In this document: positions 13,372 through 22,571 of the stretch, one piece after another | How positions within the stretch are numbered: position 1 is the stretch's first letter | Layout: each line of letters starts with the position of its first letter | Assembly: GCA_002381615.1 (NCBI GenBank) | Contig: DFWY01000024.1 | Location: forward strand, 6,101-41,533 | Source: Polaromonas sp. UBA4122 | GTDB taxonomy: Bacteria > Pseudomonadota > Gammaproteobacteria > Burkholderiales > Burkholderiaceae_C | Reading direction: 5' to 3' | Length of the DNA: 35,433 nt | Program-made: the position numbers and the translations under genes | The notes under the pieces: generated by a model | Seen by the model: the letters and a program-made list of their open reading frames with translations, nothing else | What the model was told of the DNA's origin: nothing | Databases searched by the model: none

Positions 13372-16023
13372 TCAGGCGTTCAGCGCTTCCAGCAACTCGG
13401 TCTCAATCGCGATCTGTGCCTTGTTCTGCTGCAGTTCAGGACCGTCAATCAGGAAGGTGTCTTCCACGCGCTCACCCAGCGTCATGACCTTGGCGAGTTG
13501 CAAGTTGATACGGTGGCGGGCCAGAACCCGCGCGATCAGATACAGCAGTCCGACGCGGTCGCTGGCCGACACACTGAGCAGCCAACGCTGTGCTTTTTCA
13601 TCGGGCTGCAAATCTACCCGCGGTGCAATCGGAAAGCTTTTGACGCGGCGTGACACACGGCCCTTGCCGGGGGGCGGCAGCGGTCCTGGCGTTTCAAGGG
13701 TACGGTCCAGTTCAGCCTCAACCATGGCGGCCAGCTCGCGGTAATGGTCGGTCAGCGTCGGACTCATGACCTGGAACGTATCGAGTGCGTAACCATTTTT
13801 GGCCGTGTGAATCTTGGCATCCAGGATGCTGAAACCCGCTTGGTCAAAGTAACCGCAAATGCGCGCGAACAGGTCAGGGGCATCGGGTGTGTACACCAGC
13901 ACCTGCATACCTTCGCCTGCCAGAGAGCGGCGCGCGCGGACGATGGTTTTGGCTTTGCCAACGTGGCGCGACAGCTGTCGGGCATGCCAGGCAATGTCAG
14001 AGGCCTCATGGCGCATGAAGTAACTCACGTCCAGCGTATTCCATAGCGCTTTGTGCGCCTCAAAAGGCTCGGCATGCAGGGCGAGGGTGGTCAGGGCTTC
14101 GCGTTTGCGTGCCTCCACTTCAGCGCCTGCATCGGGTGCGCGGCCACCCAGCACAAGCAGCGTGTAGCGGTAAAGGTCTTCCAGCAGTTTGCCTTTCCAG
14201 GCGTTCCAGACCTTGGGGCTGGTACCGCGGATGTCGGCCACCGTCAGAAGGTACAGCGCGGTCAGGTAGCGCTCATTACCCACGCGCTTGGCAAATGCGG
14301 CAATCACTTCGGGGTTGCTCAGGTCTTCCTTCTGGGCAATGCGGCTCATGCTCAGGTGCTCGCCCACCAGAAACTCGATCAAGTGCGCGTCTTCGGCAGC
14401 AATGCCGTGCTGGTGGCAGAAAACGCGCACATCCTTGCGGCCCAGCTCGGAATGATCGCCACCACGCCCCTTGGCAATGTCATGAAACAGCGCCGCGACG
14501 TACAGGATCCAGGGCTTGTCCCAGCCAGCCGCCAACTGCGAGCACATGGGGTACTCGTGCGAGTGCTCGGCGATAAAAAAGCGCCGCATATTGCGCAGCA
14601 CCATCAGAATATGCTGGTCCACCGTGTACACATGGAACAGGTCATGCTGCATCTGCCCGACGATGTTGCGGAAGATCCAGAGGTAACGGCCCAGCACCGA
14701 GGTCTGGTTCATCAGCCGCATGGCGTGGGTGATGCCTTCGGGCTGTTGCAGGATGCGCAAGAAGGTGTCGCGATTGACCGGGTCACTGCGAAATTTGCTG
14801 TTCATCACGCCACGAGCGTTGTACAGCGCACGCAGGGTACGCACCGACAAGCCTTTAATGCCTAGCGTGGTCTCATAGAGCAGAAAAGTTTCAAGAATCG
14901 CATGCGGCTCACGCACATACAGATCGTCGCTGGCCACCTCCAGCATGCCGGAATTGTCACAAAACCGTTCATTGATGGGGCGACGCGGGTAGGTGTTGGG
15001 GTTCAGGCGCTCTTCAATGTTGAGCAGCAAGATCTGGTTAAGCTGGGTCACCGCCTTGGCCGCCCAATAATAGCGGCGCATCAGGGCTTCGCTGGATCTG
15101 ACAACGCCCCCACGCTCTGCACTGGCGTGTCCTCCCTGCCCCCCGGGGGGGCTGTTTCGCCCAGGGGCGGCCCGTCGGCGAAACGCGTCTTCACCATAGC
15201 CGAAGGATTCGGCCACTGCGGTTTGGAGGTCAAAGACCAGCCGGTCTTCGCGCCGCCCCGCAATGATGTGCAGGCGCGCGCGGATCAAGCTCAGCAGCGC
15301 TTCATTGGCCTTGATCTGCCGTACCTCAAACGCCGTCGCCAGGCCGCCTCTGGCCAGGTCGTCCCACGACTTGCCCAGACCGGCCGCCCGAGCGACCCAC
15401 AGCACCACCTGCAGATCACGCAGGCCGCCAGGCGATTCCTTGCAGTTGGGCTCCAGCGCGTAGGGCGTATTTTCAAACCTGTTGTGGCGCTGGCGCAGTT
15501 CCAGCGTCTTGGCCACATAAAAGGCCTTCGGGTCGAGCACCGCATTGAGCTGCTTTTGCAGGCTCAGGAAGTTCTGTTTCGAGCCGGCAACCAGGCGCGC
15601 TTCAAGGAGCGAAGTCTGCACGGTGACGTCCTTGGCGGCTTCTTCCACGCAGTTGGCCGACGTACGCACGCTGGAGCCGATCTCCAACCCACTGTCCCAG
15701 CAATTGCCAATAAAGCTTTCCACCTTGGCTTTGAGGGCCGGATTGCCCTCCACGTTGGCATCGTCCGGCAGCAGCAGCAACACATCCACATCGGAATGGG
15801 GAAACAGCTCACCTCGGCCAAAACCGCCTACCGCGACCAGGCAGGTCGCCGCCGGAAAGCCAGCGCGCTGCCAAAGTAGCTGCAAGGTGGCGTCGGTGTG
15901 CTTGGCCAGCTTTTTCAGCAGGCCGTGAATGCCCCGGTAGGAGGCGCCGCTAGCTCCCAACGAGGCCAACAGCGCGGTTTTGCCAGCACGGTATTGCTCG
16001 CGTACCTGAGCCAGTTCAGTCAT
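13372..16023 (-). CDS. glnD: [Protein-PII] uridylyltransferase/uridylyl-removing enzyme GlnD
   Basis: GlnD senses glutamine and uridylylates or deuridylylates PII proteins, controlling nitrogen assimilation. The 883-residue protein shows a nucleotidyltransferase domain ([20 protein letters not shown], Gly67-Arg70, Asp78 and Asp80), the GlnD linker domain ([17 protein letters not shown]), an HD hydrolase domain ([14 protein letters not shown], His514-Asp515) and two C-terminal ACT domains (about 700-790 and 810-883) that bind glutamine. Between about residues 279 and 308 a Gly/Pro/Arg-rich insert interrupts the usual sequence between FGYGEDA and [10 protein letters not shown]. It is encoded by a family-B repeat. 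Frame is kept, so the enzyme is probably active with an extra surface loop. It lies 69 bases downstream of map on the same strand. Confidence 0.95.
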   Translation of the reverse strand: MTELAQVREQYRAGKTALLASLGASGASYRGIHGLLKKLAKHTDATLQLLWQRAGFPAATCLVAVGGFGRGELFPHSDVDVLLLLPDDANVEGNPALKAKVESFIGNCWDSGLEIGSSVRTSANCVEEAAKDVTVQTSLLEARLVAGSKQNFLSLQKQLNAVLDPKAFYVAKTLELRQRHNRFENTPYALEPNCKESPGGLRDLQVVLWVARAAGLGKSWDDLARGGLATAFEVRQIKANEALLSLIRARLHIIAGRREDRLVFDLQTAVAESFGYGEDAFRRRAAPGRNSPPGGQGGHASAERGGVVRSSEALMRRYYWAAKAVTQLNQILLLNIEERLNPNTYPRRPINERFCDNSGMLEVASDDLYVREPHAILETFLLYETTLGIKGLSVRTLRALYNARGVMNSKFRSDPVNRDTFLRILQQPEGITHAMRLMNQTSVLGRYLWIFRNIVGQMQHDLFHVYTVDQHILMVLRNMRRFFIAEHSHEYPMCSQLAAGWDKPWILYVAALFHDIAKGRGGDHSELGRKDVRVFCHQHGIAAEDAHLIEFLVGEHLSMSRIAQKEDLSNPEVIAAFAKRVGNERYLTALYLLTVADIRGTSPKVWNAWKGKLLEDLYRYTLLVLGGRAPDAGAEVEARKREALTTLALHAEPFEAHKALWNTLDVSYFMRHEASDIAWHARQLSRHVGKAKTIVRARRSLAGEGMQVLVYTPDAPDLFARICGYFDQAGFSILDAKIHTAKNGYALDTFQVMSPTLTDHYRELAAMVEAELDRTLETPGPLPPPGKGRVSRRVKSFPIAPRVDLQPDEKAQRWLLSVSASDRVGLLYLIARVLARHRINLQLAKVMTLGERVEDTFLIDGPELQQNKAQIAIETELLEALNA
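15100..15184. repeat. Family-B GC-rich repeat inserted in frame in glnD
   Basis: On the minus strand this reads GGGCCGCCCC, then a CCCCCCGGGGGG palindrome, GCAGGGAGG, ACACGCCAGTG and AGCGTGGGGG, the same order of blocks as at 1311-1382. It encodes about 28 residues that standard GlnD proteins lack and introduces no stop. Confidence 0.75.
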
Positions 16024-16092
16024 GGGTGAATAGGCTCCGGGACTTGGTTGTTAAAAGTTTTAAAGTGCGCAGGCCTGCACCGCGGGCCTGAA

Positions 16093-16932
16093 TCAGGCGC
16101 TGACGGGAACTTCAGCCAGTTTGTTTTGTGGAACGAACGCGGGAATCGGAGGGCTGCCGGCTGAGAGTGTCAACACCTCATAGCTGGTTTCGGTGACCAA
16201 AATGGTGTGCTCCCACTGGGCTGACAGCGAGTGGTCGCGGGTCACGATGCTCCAGCCATCTTTCTCGGGGCCATCCTTGATATCACGCTTGCCGGCGTTG
16301 ATCATGGGCTCGATGGTGAACGTCATGCCAGGCTTGAGTTCTTCCTGCGTGCCAGGGCGACCGTAGTGCATCACCTGAGGATCTTCATGGAAGCGGGCGC
16401 CAATGCCATGGCCGCAAAACTCGCGAACGATGGAAAAGCCCTGTTTTTCCGCAAAAGTCTGGATGGCAAAACCAATATCACCCAGCCGTGCACCTGGTTT
16501 GACGCGCATGATGCCCTGCCACATCGCCTCGTAGGTGATTTGGCACAACCGCTTGGCCGCGATGGATGTCTCGCCCACCAGGAACATGCGGCTGCTGTCA
16601 CCGTGCCAGCCGTCCTTGATGCCCGTTACATCGAGGTTGACGATGTCGCCTTTTTTGAGCGGCTTGTCGTTCGGAATGCCATGGCACACCTGGTGATTGA
16701 CGGAGGAGCAAAGCGATTTGGGGTAGGGCGCATAGCCGGGGGGCTGGTAGCCGAGGGTAGCCGGGATCGTGCCCTGAACCTGGGTCATGTAGTCGTGGGC
16801 CAGCCGGTCAATTTCGTTGGTCGTCACGCCGGGTTTGACGAAGGGGGTCAGGAAGTCCAGCAGCTCGGAAGCGAGCCTGCACGCCACGCGCATGCCTTCA
16901 ATACCTGCTGCATCTTTGTAAGTAATACTCAT
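16093..16932 (-). CDS. map: Methionine aminopeptidase, type I
   Basis: This enzyme removes the initiator Met after deformylation. The 279-residue sequence has the pita-bread fold motifs with all expected metal ligands and the catalytic His: His84 (NHQVCHGIPN), Asp101 (VNLDVTG), Asp112 (HGDSSRMF), His175 (GHGIGARFHEDP), Glu208 (FTIEPM) and Glu241 (QWEHTILV). The spacing matches the E. coli enzyme within a few residues. The ATG at 16932 (MSITYKDAAGIEGMR) was chosen over the in-frame ATG at 16956. It is upstream of glnD on the same strand, a recurring proteobacterial pair, and diverges from purL across 261 bases. The window also encodes a deformylase, the preceding step in N-terminal processing. 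Confidence 0.96.
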   Translation of the reverse strand: MSITYKDAAGIEGMRVACRLASELLDFLTPFVKPGVTTNEIDRLAHDYMTQVQGTIPATLGYQPPGYAPYPKSLCSSVNHQVCHGIPNDKPLKKGDIVNLDVTGIKDGWHGDSSRMFLVGETSIAAKRLCQITYEAMWQGIMRVKPGARLGDIGFAIQTFAEKQGFSIVREFCGHGIGARFHEDPQVMHYGRPGTQEELKPGMTFTIEPMINAGKRDIKDGPEKDGWSIVTRDHSLSAQWEHTILVTETSYEVLTLSAGSPPIPAFVPQNKLAEVPVSA

Positions 16933-17193
16933 TGGGAGATTATCCCACTGGACCACTGTGTGTGCATTGTCAGAAGACTTGCAAGGGCTTTTGGGTACTT
17001 GCGGCGGCGGACCGTCAAAGTACGCCCGCTTTCGGGGGAGGGAACCGAGTCACTGATAAAATTCGGGGCTAACGCCTGCCCCGCAGACCTTTGACAAATC
17101 TTTGCCAGACCTCTGCCTTGCGGGGAGTGTTAAACCCCAAAAACAGCTTGCCGGCTGCTCCTTCCCACACTTCACCACAAGGCCACCGCCACC

Positions 17194-20100
17194 GTGACCC
17201 TGCACCTGACGACTTTTGAGGGCGAACCCGACGGGATCAGCGCCCTGAGCGACTTCCGCATTCAGCAATTTCTGCCCCGCCTGCAAAGCATTCACGACAA
17301 GATCGTGGGGATCAGCGCCCGGTTTGTGCACTTGGTGGCCACCGAGGCGCCGCCGACGGATTCGGTCAAAAACCAGTTGGCAGCCTTGCTGACCTATGGC
17401 GACCCATGCCCTCAGCCTCTTGGCGCCGCAGCAGACGCCTTGCTGTTCATCGTGTCGCCGCGCTTTGGCACCGTATCGCCCTGGGCCTCCAAGGCAACGG
17501 ACATTGCGCACAACTGCGGCTTGGCCATCAAGCGCATCGAGCGCATCACCGAATACCGCCTGACCCTCAAATCCGGTTTTTTTAGCAAGACTGCGCTGAC
17601 CGATGCCCAGCACGAGCAGGTTGCAGCGCTGCTGCACGACCGCATGACCGAAAGCGTGGTGTTTGACCGCGCGCAGGCCGCAGCGGGACTGTTCACGGAA
17701 CTGCAAGGCGCACCGCTGCAAACCATAGCCGTACTGGCCGGGGGCAAAACAGCCCTGGAGCGTGCCAACGCCGAGTTTGGCCTGGCGCTGGCGGCCGATG
17801 AGATCGACTACCTGGTCAATGCCTTTACCCAGCTTCAGCGCAACCCGACTGACGTCGAGCTGATGATGTTTGCGCAGGCCAACAGCGAGCACTGCCGCCA
17901 CAAAATCTTCAACGCCGACTTCACGATTGACGGTGTGCCGCAGGAGAAAAGCCTGTTTGCCATGATCCGCAACACAGAGAAGCTGAACCCCCAGCACACG
18001 GTGGTGGCGTATTCCGACAACGCCTCGGTCATGGAAGGCTCAAAAATCCAGGTTTTTTATGCCAAATCTACCTCTAGCCCAGAAGGCGCGGGCGCAAGCA
18101 GCTATCAAAACTATAGCGCCACTGACGACGTGCTGACGCATGTGCTGATGAAGGTCGAGACGCACAACCATCCCACGGCGATTTCCCCTTTCCCCGGTGC
18201 GTCCACCGGTGCCGGTGGCGAAATCCGCGATGAAGGCGCCACAGGGCGCGGCTCCAAACCCAAAGCCGGCCTCACGGGGTTTACCGTTTCCAAACTGTTT
18301 GACGCTGACTACGGCAAGCCGGAGCACATCGCCAGCCCGCTGCAAATCATGACCGAAGGCCCGCTGGGCGGCGCCGCCTTCAACAACGAATTTGGCCGGC
18401 CCAACCTGGCAGGCTACTTCCGTGAATACGAGCAAACCGTGGGCGGCCAGCGCTGGGGTTACCACAAGCCCATCATGATCGCCGGTGGCGTGGGCACGAT
18501 TGACGCCGGGCTGACCCACAAAATACTGTTTCCTGCCGGCACGCTGCTGATCCAGCTGGGCGGCCCCGGCATGCGCATCGGCATGGGCGGCAGTGCGGCC
18601 AGCTCCATGGCATCGGGCGCCAATGCCGCGCAGCTCGACTTTGATTCGGTGCAGCGCGGCAATCCCGAAATCGAGCGCCGCGCCCAGGAAGTCATCAACC
18701 AGTGCGCCCAGTTGGGCCAGGCCAATCCGATCCTGGCGATTCACGACGTCGGCGCTGGCGGCTTGTCCAATGCTTTCCCGGAACTCGTCAACGACGCCGG
18801 GCGCGGCGCCCGTTTTGACCTGCGCGCCGTCAAGCTCGAAGAAAGCGGCCTGTCGCCCAAGGAAATCTGGAGCAACGAAAGCCAGGAACGCTATGTCATG
18901 GCGATTGCCCCCGAGTCGCTGCCGCAATTTGAGGCCTTCTGCGAGCGCGAGCGTTGCCCGTTTGCCGTGATTGGCGTGGCGACTGAAGAAAAACAACTGG
19001 TGCTGTCTGACGAAGGTGCTGCTGCACCCGTCGATATGCCCATGAACGTGCTGCTGGGCAAACCGCCCAAAATGCACCGCGACGTGAAAAGCGTGGCACG
19101 CACCATCAAGCCCATAGACCTGACCGGTGTCGATCTGCAAAAAAGCTGCATTGACGTGCTGAGCCACCCGACGGTAGCGTCCAAACGCTTCCTGATCACC
19201 ATTGGCGACCGTACAGTGGGCGGCCTCACGCACCGCGACCAGATGGTCGGCCCCTGGCAGGTGCCGGTGGCCGATTGCGCGGTGACGCTGGCCGACTACC
19301 AAGGCTTTGCCGGTGAGGCCATGAGCATGGGCGAGCGCACCCCGCTGGCGGCCGTCAACGCGGCTGCGTCGGGCCGCATGGCCGTGGCCGAAGCCATCAC
19401 CAATCTGCTGGCAGCGCCCATTGAGTTGCCGCGCGTGAAGCTGTCGGCCAACTGGATGGCCGCTTGCGGCGAGCCCGGGCAGGACGCGGCCCTGTACGAA
19501 ACCGTCAAGGCGGTGGGCATGGAGTTGTGCCCGGCGCTGGGCGTGTCGATTCCCGTCGGCAAGGATTCGCTGTCCATGCGCACGGTCTGGAGCGACGCTG
19601 GCGAGAGCAAAAAAGTGACTTCTCCGGTGTCGCTGATCGTCAGCGCCTTCGCCACGCTGGCGGATGTGCGCGGCACGCTCACGCCCGAGTTGAACAGCGC
19701 CGAGGCCGATACCACGCTGATATTGATCGACCTGGGCAAGGGCCAGCACCGCATGGGCGGCTCCATGCTGGCGCAAAGCCTGAACCTTGAAGACGGTGAC
19801 GTGCCCGATCTGGACGACCCGAAAGACCTGGTCAATCTGGTCAACGCCATCAACGCCTTGCGCGCGCAAGGGCAGATCCTGGCCTACCACGACCGCAGCG
19901 ACGGTGGCCTGTTTGCTTGCTGCTGTGAGATGGCGTTTGCCGGCCATGTGGGCGTGTCGCTGAATATTGACATGCTGCTGGTCGAAGGCGACGGCATCAC
20001 CGACAGCCGCATGGACACGGGCGACAGCAAGAACTGGGCGTCGCAAATCAGTGCCCGCCGGGAAGAGCTGACGCTCAAGGCCCTGTTCAATGAAGAGCTG

Positions 20101-21228
20101 GGCGCCGTCATTCAGGTGCGAACCGAAGCGCGCAACGAGGTGATGCAGACCCTGCGCCAGCACGGGCTGTCAAAGTTCAGCCACTTTGTCGGCAAGACCC
20201 GGCCGCAACATGCGGCGCTGGAGGTTGGCAAGGGTGAAGTCCAGATCTGGCGCGATACCAAAGCGGTGTTCAAGGCCCAGCTTCAAGACCTGCACCAGGT
20301 CTGGGATGCTGTGAGCTGGAAAATCTGCCAGCAGCGCGACAACCCGGTGGGTGCCGATGCTGAGCACGCCTCTAGGGGCGATCCTGTAGACCCGGGCCTG
20401 CATGTATTCCTCCCTCACCCTTTGGGAAAGGGAAGGGGTGAGGGCTCCCCCGCATTAATGCTGTCCCGGCCCAAGGTCGCGGTGCTGCGCGAGCAGGGCG
20501 TCAACTCGCATGCGGAGATGGCTTACGCCTTCACGCAGGCGGGTTTTGATGCTTACGACGTCCACATGACCGACCTGCAGAGCGGCCGGGCCAGGCTGGC
20601 TGACTTTGCGGGCGTGGTGGCCTGCGGCGGCTTCAGCTACGGCGACACACTGGGTGCTGGCATAGGCTGGGCACGCTCCATCACCTTCAACCCGTTGCTG
20701 GCCGAGCAGTTCAAGACCTTCTTTGCAAGACAAGACACCTTTGGCCTGGGCGTGTGCAACGGCTGCCAGATGTTTGCCGAGCTGGCCGACATCATTCCGG
20801 GTGCCGACGCCTGGCCGCGCTTCACCACCAACCGCAGCGAACGCTTTGAAGCGCGCCTGAGCCAGGTCGAGGTGCTCGATTCACCCAGCCTGTTCTTCGC
20901 CGGAATGGCCGGCAGCCGCTTGCCCATCGCCGTCGCGCATGGCGAGGGTTACGCCAATTTCGCCTACCGGGGCGATGCCTCAAAAGCCATTGCGGCCATG
21001 CGCTTTACCGACCACCATGGCCAGCCGACGGAAGCCTACCCTGCCAATCCCAATGGCAGTGCGGGCGGCCTGACGGCAGTCACCACGGCCGACGGCCGCT
21101 TCACCGCCATGATGCCGCACCCCGAGCGCGTGTTCCGCAACATCCAGATGAGCTGGACCAGCGGAGACCAAAGTGCACTCAGCCCGTGGATGCAACTTTG
21201 GGTCAACGCGCGCAAGTGGGTGGGCTGA
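17194..21228 (+). CDS. purL: Phosphoribosylformylglycinamidine synthase PurL (large, single-chain type)
   Basis: PurL converts FGAR plus glutamine and ATP to FGAM in purine synthesis. The 1344-residue chain has an N-terminal domain, two AIR-synthetase-like halves ([19 protein letters not shown] near 310; [42 protein letters not shown]) and a C-terminal class I glutaminase. The glutaminase has the nucleophile Cys1188 in GVCNGCQMF and the dyad His1309/Glu1311 in [10 protein letters not shown]. The start is GTG at 17194, giving the expected [10 protein letters not shown]. Two non-standard inserts are encoded by repeats: residues about 290-309 ([18 protein letters not shown]) by family A and residues about 1073-1084 by a palindrome in the linker before the glutaminase. 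Both keep the frame. Confidence 0.96.
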   Translation: MTLHLTTFEGEPDGISALSDFRIQQFLPRLQSIHDKIVGISARFVHLVATEAPPTDSVKNQLAALLTYGDPCPQPLGAAADALLFIVSPRFGTVSPWASKATDIAHNCGLAIKRIERITEYRLTLKSGFFSKTALTDAQHEQVAALLHDRMTESVVFDRAQAAAGLFTELQGAPLQTIAVLAGGKTALERANAEFGLALAADEIDYLVNAFTQLQRNPTDVELMMFAQANSEHCRHKIFNADFTIDGVPQEKSLFAMIRNTEKLNPQHTVVAYSDNASVMEGSKIQVFYAKSTSSPEGAGASSYQNYSATDDVLTHVLMKVETHNHPTAISPFPGASTGAGGEIRDEGATGRGSKPKAGLTGFTVSKLFDADYGKPEHIASPLQIMTEGPLGGAAFNNEFGRPNLAGYFREYEQTVGGQRWGYHKPIMIAGGVGTIDAGLTHKILFPAGTLLIQLGGPGMRIGMGGSAASSMASGANAAQLDFDSVQRGNPEIERRAQEVINQCAQLGQANPILAIHDVGAGGLSNAFPELVNDAGRGARFDLRAVKLEESGLSPKEIWSNESQERYVMAIAPESLPQFEAFCERERCPFAVIGVATEEKQLVLSDEGAAAPVDMPMNVLLGKPPKMHRDVKSVARTIKPIDLTGVDLQKSCIDVLSHPTVASKRFLITIGDRTVGGLTHRDQMVGPWQVPVADCAVTLADYQGFAGEAMSMGERTPLAAVNAAASGRMAVAEAITNLLAAPIELPRVKLSANWMAACGEPGQDAALYETVKAVGMELCPALGVSIPVGKDSLSMRTVWSDAGESKKVTSPVSLIVSAFATLADVRGTLTPELNSAEADTTLILIDLGKGQHRMGGSMLAQSLNLEDGDVPDLDDPKDLVNLVNAINALRAQGQILAYHDRSDGGLFACCCEMAFAGHVGVSLNIDMLLVEGDGITDSRMDTGDSKNWASQISARREELTLKALFNEELGAVIQVRTEARNEVMQTLRQHGLSKFSHFVGKTRPQHAALEVGKGEVQIWRDTKAVFKAQLQDLHQVWDAVSWKICQQRDNPVGADAEHASRGDPVDPGLHVFLPHPLGKGRGEGSPALMLSRPKVAVLREQGVNSHAEMAYAFTQAGFDAYDVHMTDLQSGRARLADFAGVVACGGFSYGDTLGAGIGWARSITFNPLLAEQFKTFFARQDTFGLGVCNGCQMFAELADIIPGADAWPRFTTNRSERFEARLSQVEVLDSPSLFFAGMAGSRLPIAVAHGEGYANFAYRGDASKAIAAMRFTDHHGQPTEAYPANPNGSAGGLTAVTTADGRFTAMMPHPERVFRNIQMSWTSGDQSALSPWMQLWVNARKWVG
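18061..18120 (-). repeat. Family-A hairpin repeat inserted in frame in purL
   Basis: Read on the minus strand this shows the complete family-A pattern: GGCGCTATAG...GATAGC head, TGCTTGCGCCC, loop, GGGCTAGAGG, and a tail with AGATTTGGC. It replaces or extends the variable segment just before the conserved [10 protein letters not shown] of PurL. Confidence 0.75.
20412..20444. repeat. CCCTCACCC/GGGTGAGGG palindrome inside purL
   Basis: Perfect nine-base arms (20412-20420 and 20436-20444) flank a G/A-rich loop with TTTGGGAAAGGG. The element encodes part of the linker [12 protein letters not shown] before the glutaminase domain. Similar CCCTCACCC-type palindromes are common intergenic repeats in proteobacteria. 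Confidence 0.6.
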
Positions 21229-21256
21229 TCGGGCAGGCTCAATAGCGCTGCAATCC

Positions 21257-21315
21257 GCTATCATAAAGATAGCTTCTTGCGCTTGTCCTGTTTACGCTAG
21301 AGGCCTGTTTGATTC
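21257..21315 (+). repeat. Family-A hairpin repeat, downstream of purL
   Basis: Head CGCTATC...GATAGC, then TTCTTGCGC, a loop, CGCTAGAGGCC and TGTTTGATTC. The central stem is GCG/CGC here rather than GCCC/GGGC, a change on both sides that keeps pairing. It lies between purL and the cassette block, in the same orientation as the copy at 23309-23362. The rest of 21229-21421 shows no gene. Confidence 0.7.
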
Positions 21316-21421
21316 ATTATCCAAGTTGAACCAGCCACCAGACAATAGATTGAAATGTGTAGTGGTCAGCGGCTTCGTGACTCCGCATTTCTTGCAGGTA
21401 CGTTGCGATGTCATTTGAGGA

Positions 21422-21488
21422 ACCTAACGTTTGAATTCACCGGACTGTGCGGCTTTTCGCGCAAGTCCGGTGGAATGATGAGTTGGGC
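21422..21488 (-). repeat. attC-like recombination site 1
   Basis: Read on the minus strand, the site starts with GCCCAAC (RYYYAAC) at 21488-21482 and ends with GTTAGGT (GTTRRRY) at 21428-21422. Between them are perfect nine-base arms CACCGGACT/AGTCCGGTG (21438-21446 and 21464-21472) extended by GAAT/ATTC pairing. The length of 67 bp is typical of attC. The 3' side, TCCGGTGAATTC..ACGTTAGG, closely matches site 3 (TCCGCTGAATTC..ACGTTAGG). Confidence 0.8.
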
Positions 21489-21828
21489 CTTTGGATGTTG
21501 CTTGCAACTTTTCAAGTTTTCTATCAATTACATCAATATACTTTTGCCAATCGTTGGATTTTATTTTTAATTCTGTGAATTTATTTTTTGCAGCCATGAA
21601 GTATTTCTCCGCGGCGGTGTTGCTGCCTAATTTGATACAAGCCTCGGCCATGGCTGTTAGAAAAATTGGGGTCGAAATCTCCAAGAACCCTGCAGCGTTA
21701 TCTAATTCAAGTATTTGCATTCCTAAGGACAGCACGTTTTGATAGTTTTTATCCCTCTTTGCTGCCCGCAGAGCATCGCGAAGTTGAATAAAATCGTTAA
21801 ACAGCTTTTCACTCCACTGTTGGTTCAT
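21424..21828 (-). CDS. Hypothetical protein, gene cassette ORF (alpha-helical, TPR-like)
   Basis: I do not recognise this 134-residue protein. Residues about 1-110 are predicted mainly helical and soluble. Paired-helix segments such as QNVLSLGMQILELDN and MAEACIKLGSNTAAEKYFMA resemble a tetratricopeptide-like arrangement, but no domain can be named. There is no signal peptide. The last 20 or so residues (from about PTHHSTG to the end, GEFKR) are encoded by the attC site itself and the TAG stop lies in GTTAG of its core, so the tail is unlikely to be functionally conserved. The start at 21828 lies about 48 bases after the upstream cassette boundary. Confidence 0.65.
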   Translation of the reverse strand: MNQQWSEKLFNDFIQLRDALRAAKRDKNYQNVLSLGMQILELDNAAGFLEISTPIFLTAMAEACIKLGSNTAAEKYFMAAKNKFTELKIKSNDWQKYIDVIDRKLEKLQATSKGPTHHSTGLARKAAQSGEFKR

Positions 21829-21869
21829 GATGTATCCATTTTTGTGGGTGGGGAAGGTGTTATTCTGGC

Positions 21870-21992
21870 GCCTAACGTTTAGGGAATTTCGTTATACACA
21901 ACTTTTTTTCATTAAATCAACAACTTAGCGGTGCCATCGAAGTCTGCAAAACGTTGGTCAGAGACTTATGTATAACGAAATGTGTTTAGGGT
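21870..21992 (-). repeat. attC-like recombination site 2 (long, less certain)
   Basis: On the minus strand it ends in a canonical GTTAGGC (21876-21870). Perfect 13-base arms ATTTCGTTATACA (21886-21898) and TGTATAACGAAAT (21969-21981) lie inside. The outer 5' core is imperfect (ACCCTAAAC at 21992-21984). At about 123 bp it is in the long attC class. Confidence 0.6.
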
Positions 21993-22078
21993 AATTGGAA
22001 ATTATTCGAAGCATAAATATCCCTTGATCCGCCAGTTATAATATTAAATATGTAATCTATTTTTCATGCGGAGTTTTC

Positions 22079-22477
22079 TTATTGTAGCCAAAGATCGCCA
22101 TAACCCCATATAACTGTGCCTACAATAACCAGAAGTAGGGATATCACGCTGACCGCCTTCTGTTTGTTTTTGTATTTTGTGAATATGGTATTAAATTCCG
22201 TTGTTGAAAATGTGCCTGGCGAAATAAGGTCTCGCATGTAATTTGCCTTGCTTTGGGCGAACAATGCGAACACCGTCATTCCAGAACCACTTCTCTGAAA
22301 CCAGAGGTTTATCTGTTGCGATTTTGGCGTCAGTGCGGGCACAAATGAAAGCAACCACGGGGTAATGGCAATAACACAGAAAGCAACACAGTAATAAAAC
22401 TCTCGCCGAACCTTTTTTTCGTGCTGAGCGGCCATTGTGATAAGGTCGTCTGAAGCAGTAATGATTTTTCCATTCAT
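22079..22477 (-). CDS. Hypothetical two-helix membrane protein, gene cassette ORF
   Basis: Not recognised. The 132-residue product has one strong hydrophobic segment near residues 28-50 (FYYCVAFCVIAITPWLLSFV), a weaker one around 66-74, and a C-terminal one at about 108-128 (AVSVISLLLVIVGTVIWGYG). An inner-membrane protein with two helices and a central loop of about 55 residues is likely. Between helices lies a charged region with KYKNKQK just before the last helix. The start at 22477 lies about 30 bases after the upstream cassette boundary and the stop lies about 90 bases before attC site 2. Function is unknown; small membrane proteins are frequent among cassette-encoded ORFans. Confidence 0.65.
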   Translation of the reverse strand: MNGKIITASDDLITMAAQHEKKVRREFYYCVAFCVIAITPWLLSFVPALTPKSQQINLWFQRSGSGMTVFALFAQSKANYMRDLISPGTFSTTEFNTIFTKYKNKQKAVSVISLLLVIVGTVIWGYGDLWLQ

Positions 22478-22504
22478 TGATACGTAGGCTTCGAGAAGGA
22501 AGGG

Positions 22505-22562
22505 TCCTAACGTGCGAATTCAGCGGACCATCAAAAAGCGCAGGTTTTTGATGGTCCGCTGA
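22505..22562 (-). repeat. attC-like recombination site 3 with perfect 18-bp hairpin
   Basis: Perfect 18-base arms (22520-22537 and 22545-22562, AGCGGACCATCAAAAA core) enclose a seven-base loop. On the minus strand the 3' side runs into CTGAATTCGC and ACGTTAGGA, nearly the same as site 1. The 5' outer core is not evident. The hairpin could also act as a transcription terminator for the ORF ending at 22572. Confidence 0.65.
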
Positions 22563-22571
22563 AAGAAAATA

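Noticed and set aside
13344-13400. ACGCC/GGCGT mini-palindrome between the methyltransferase gene and glnD as a terminator
   Set aside because: Stem of only five bases, no T-run in either direction, and it overlaps the glnD stop.
14053-15879. Plus-strand frames of 270 and 325 codons opposite glnD
   Set aside because: Antisense shadows; the glnD domains are continuous on the minus strand.
18040-20163. Minus-strand open frame of 707 codons opposite purL
   Set aside because: Shadow of purL third-position GC bias; the translation has no family features and purL is clearly the real gene.
22520-22562. Perfect 18-bp hairpin read purely as a rho-independent terminator
   Set aside because: Shared 3' flank with attC site 1 (TGAATTC..ACGTTAGG) and location between cassette-like ORFs favour an attC site, though termination as a second role is possible.
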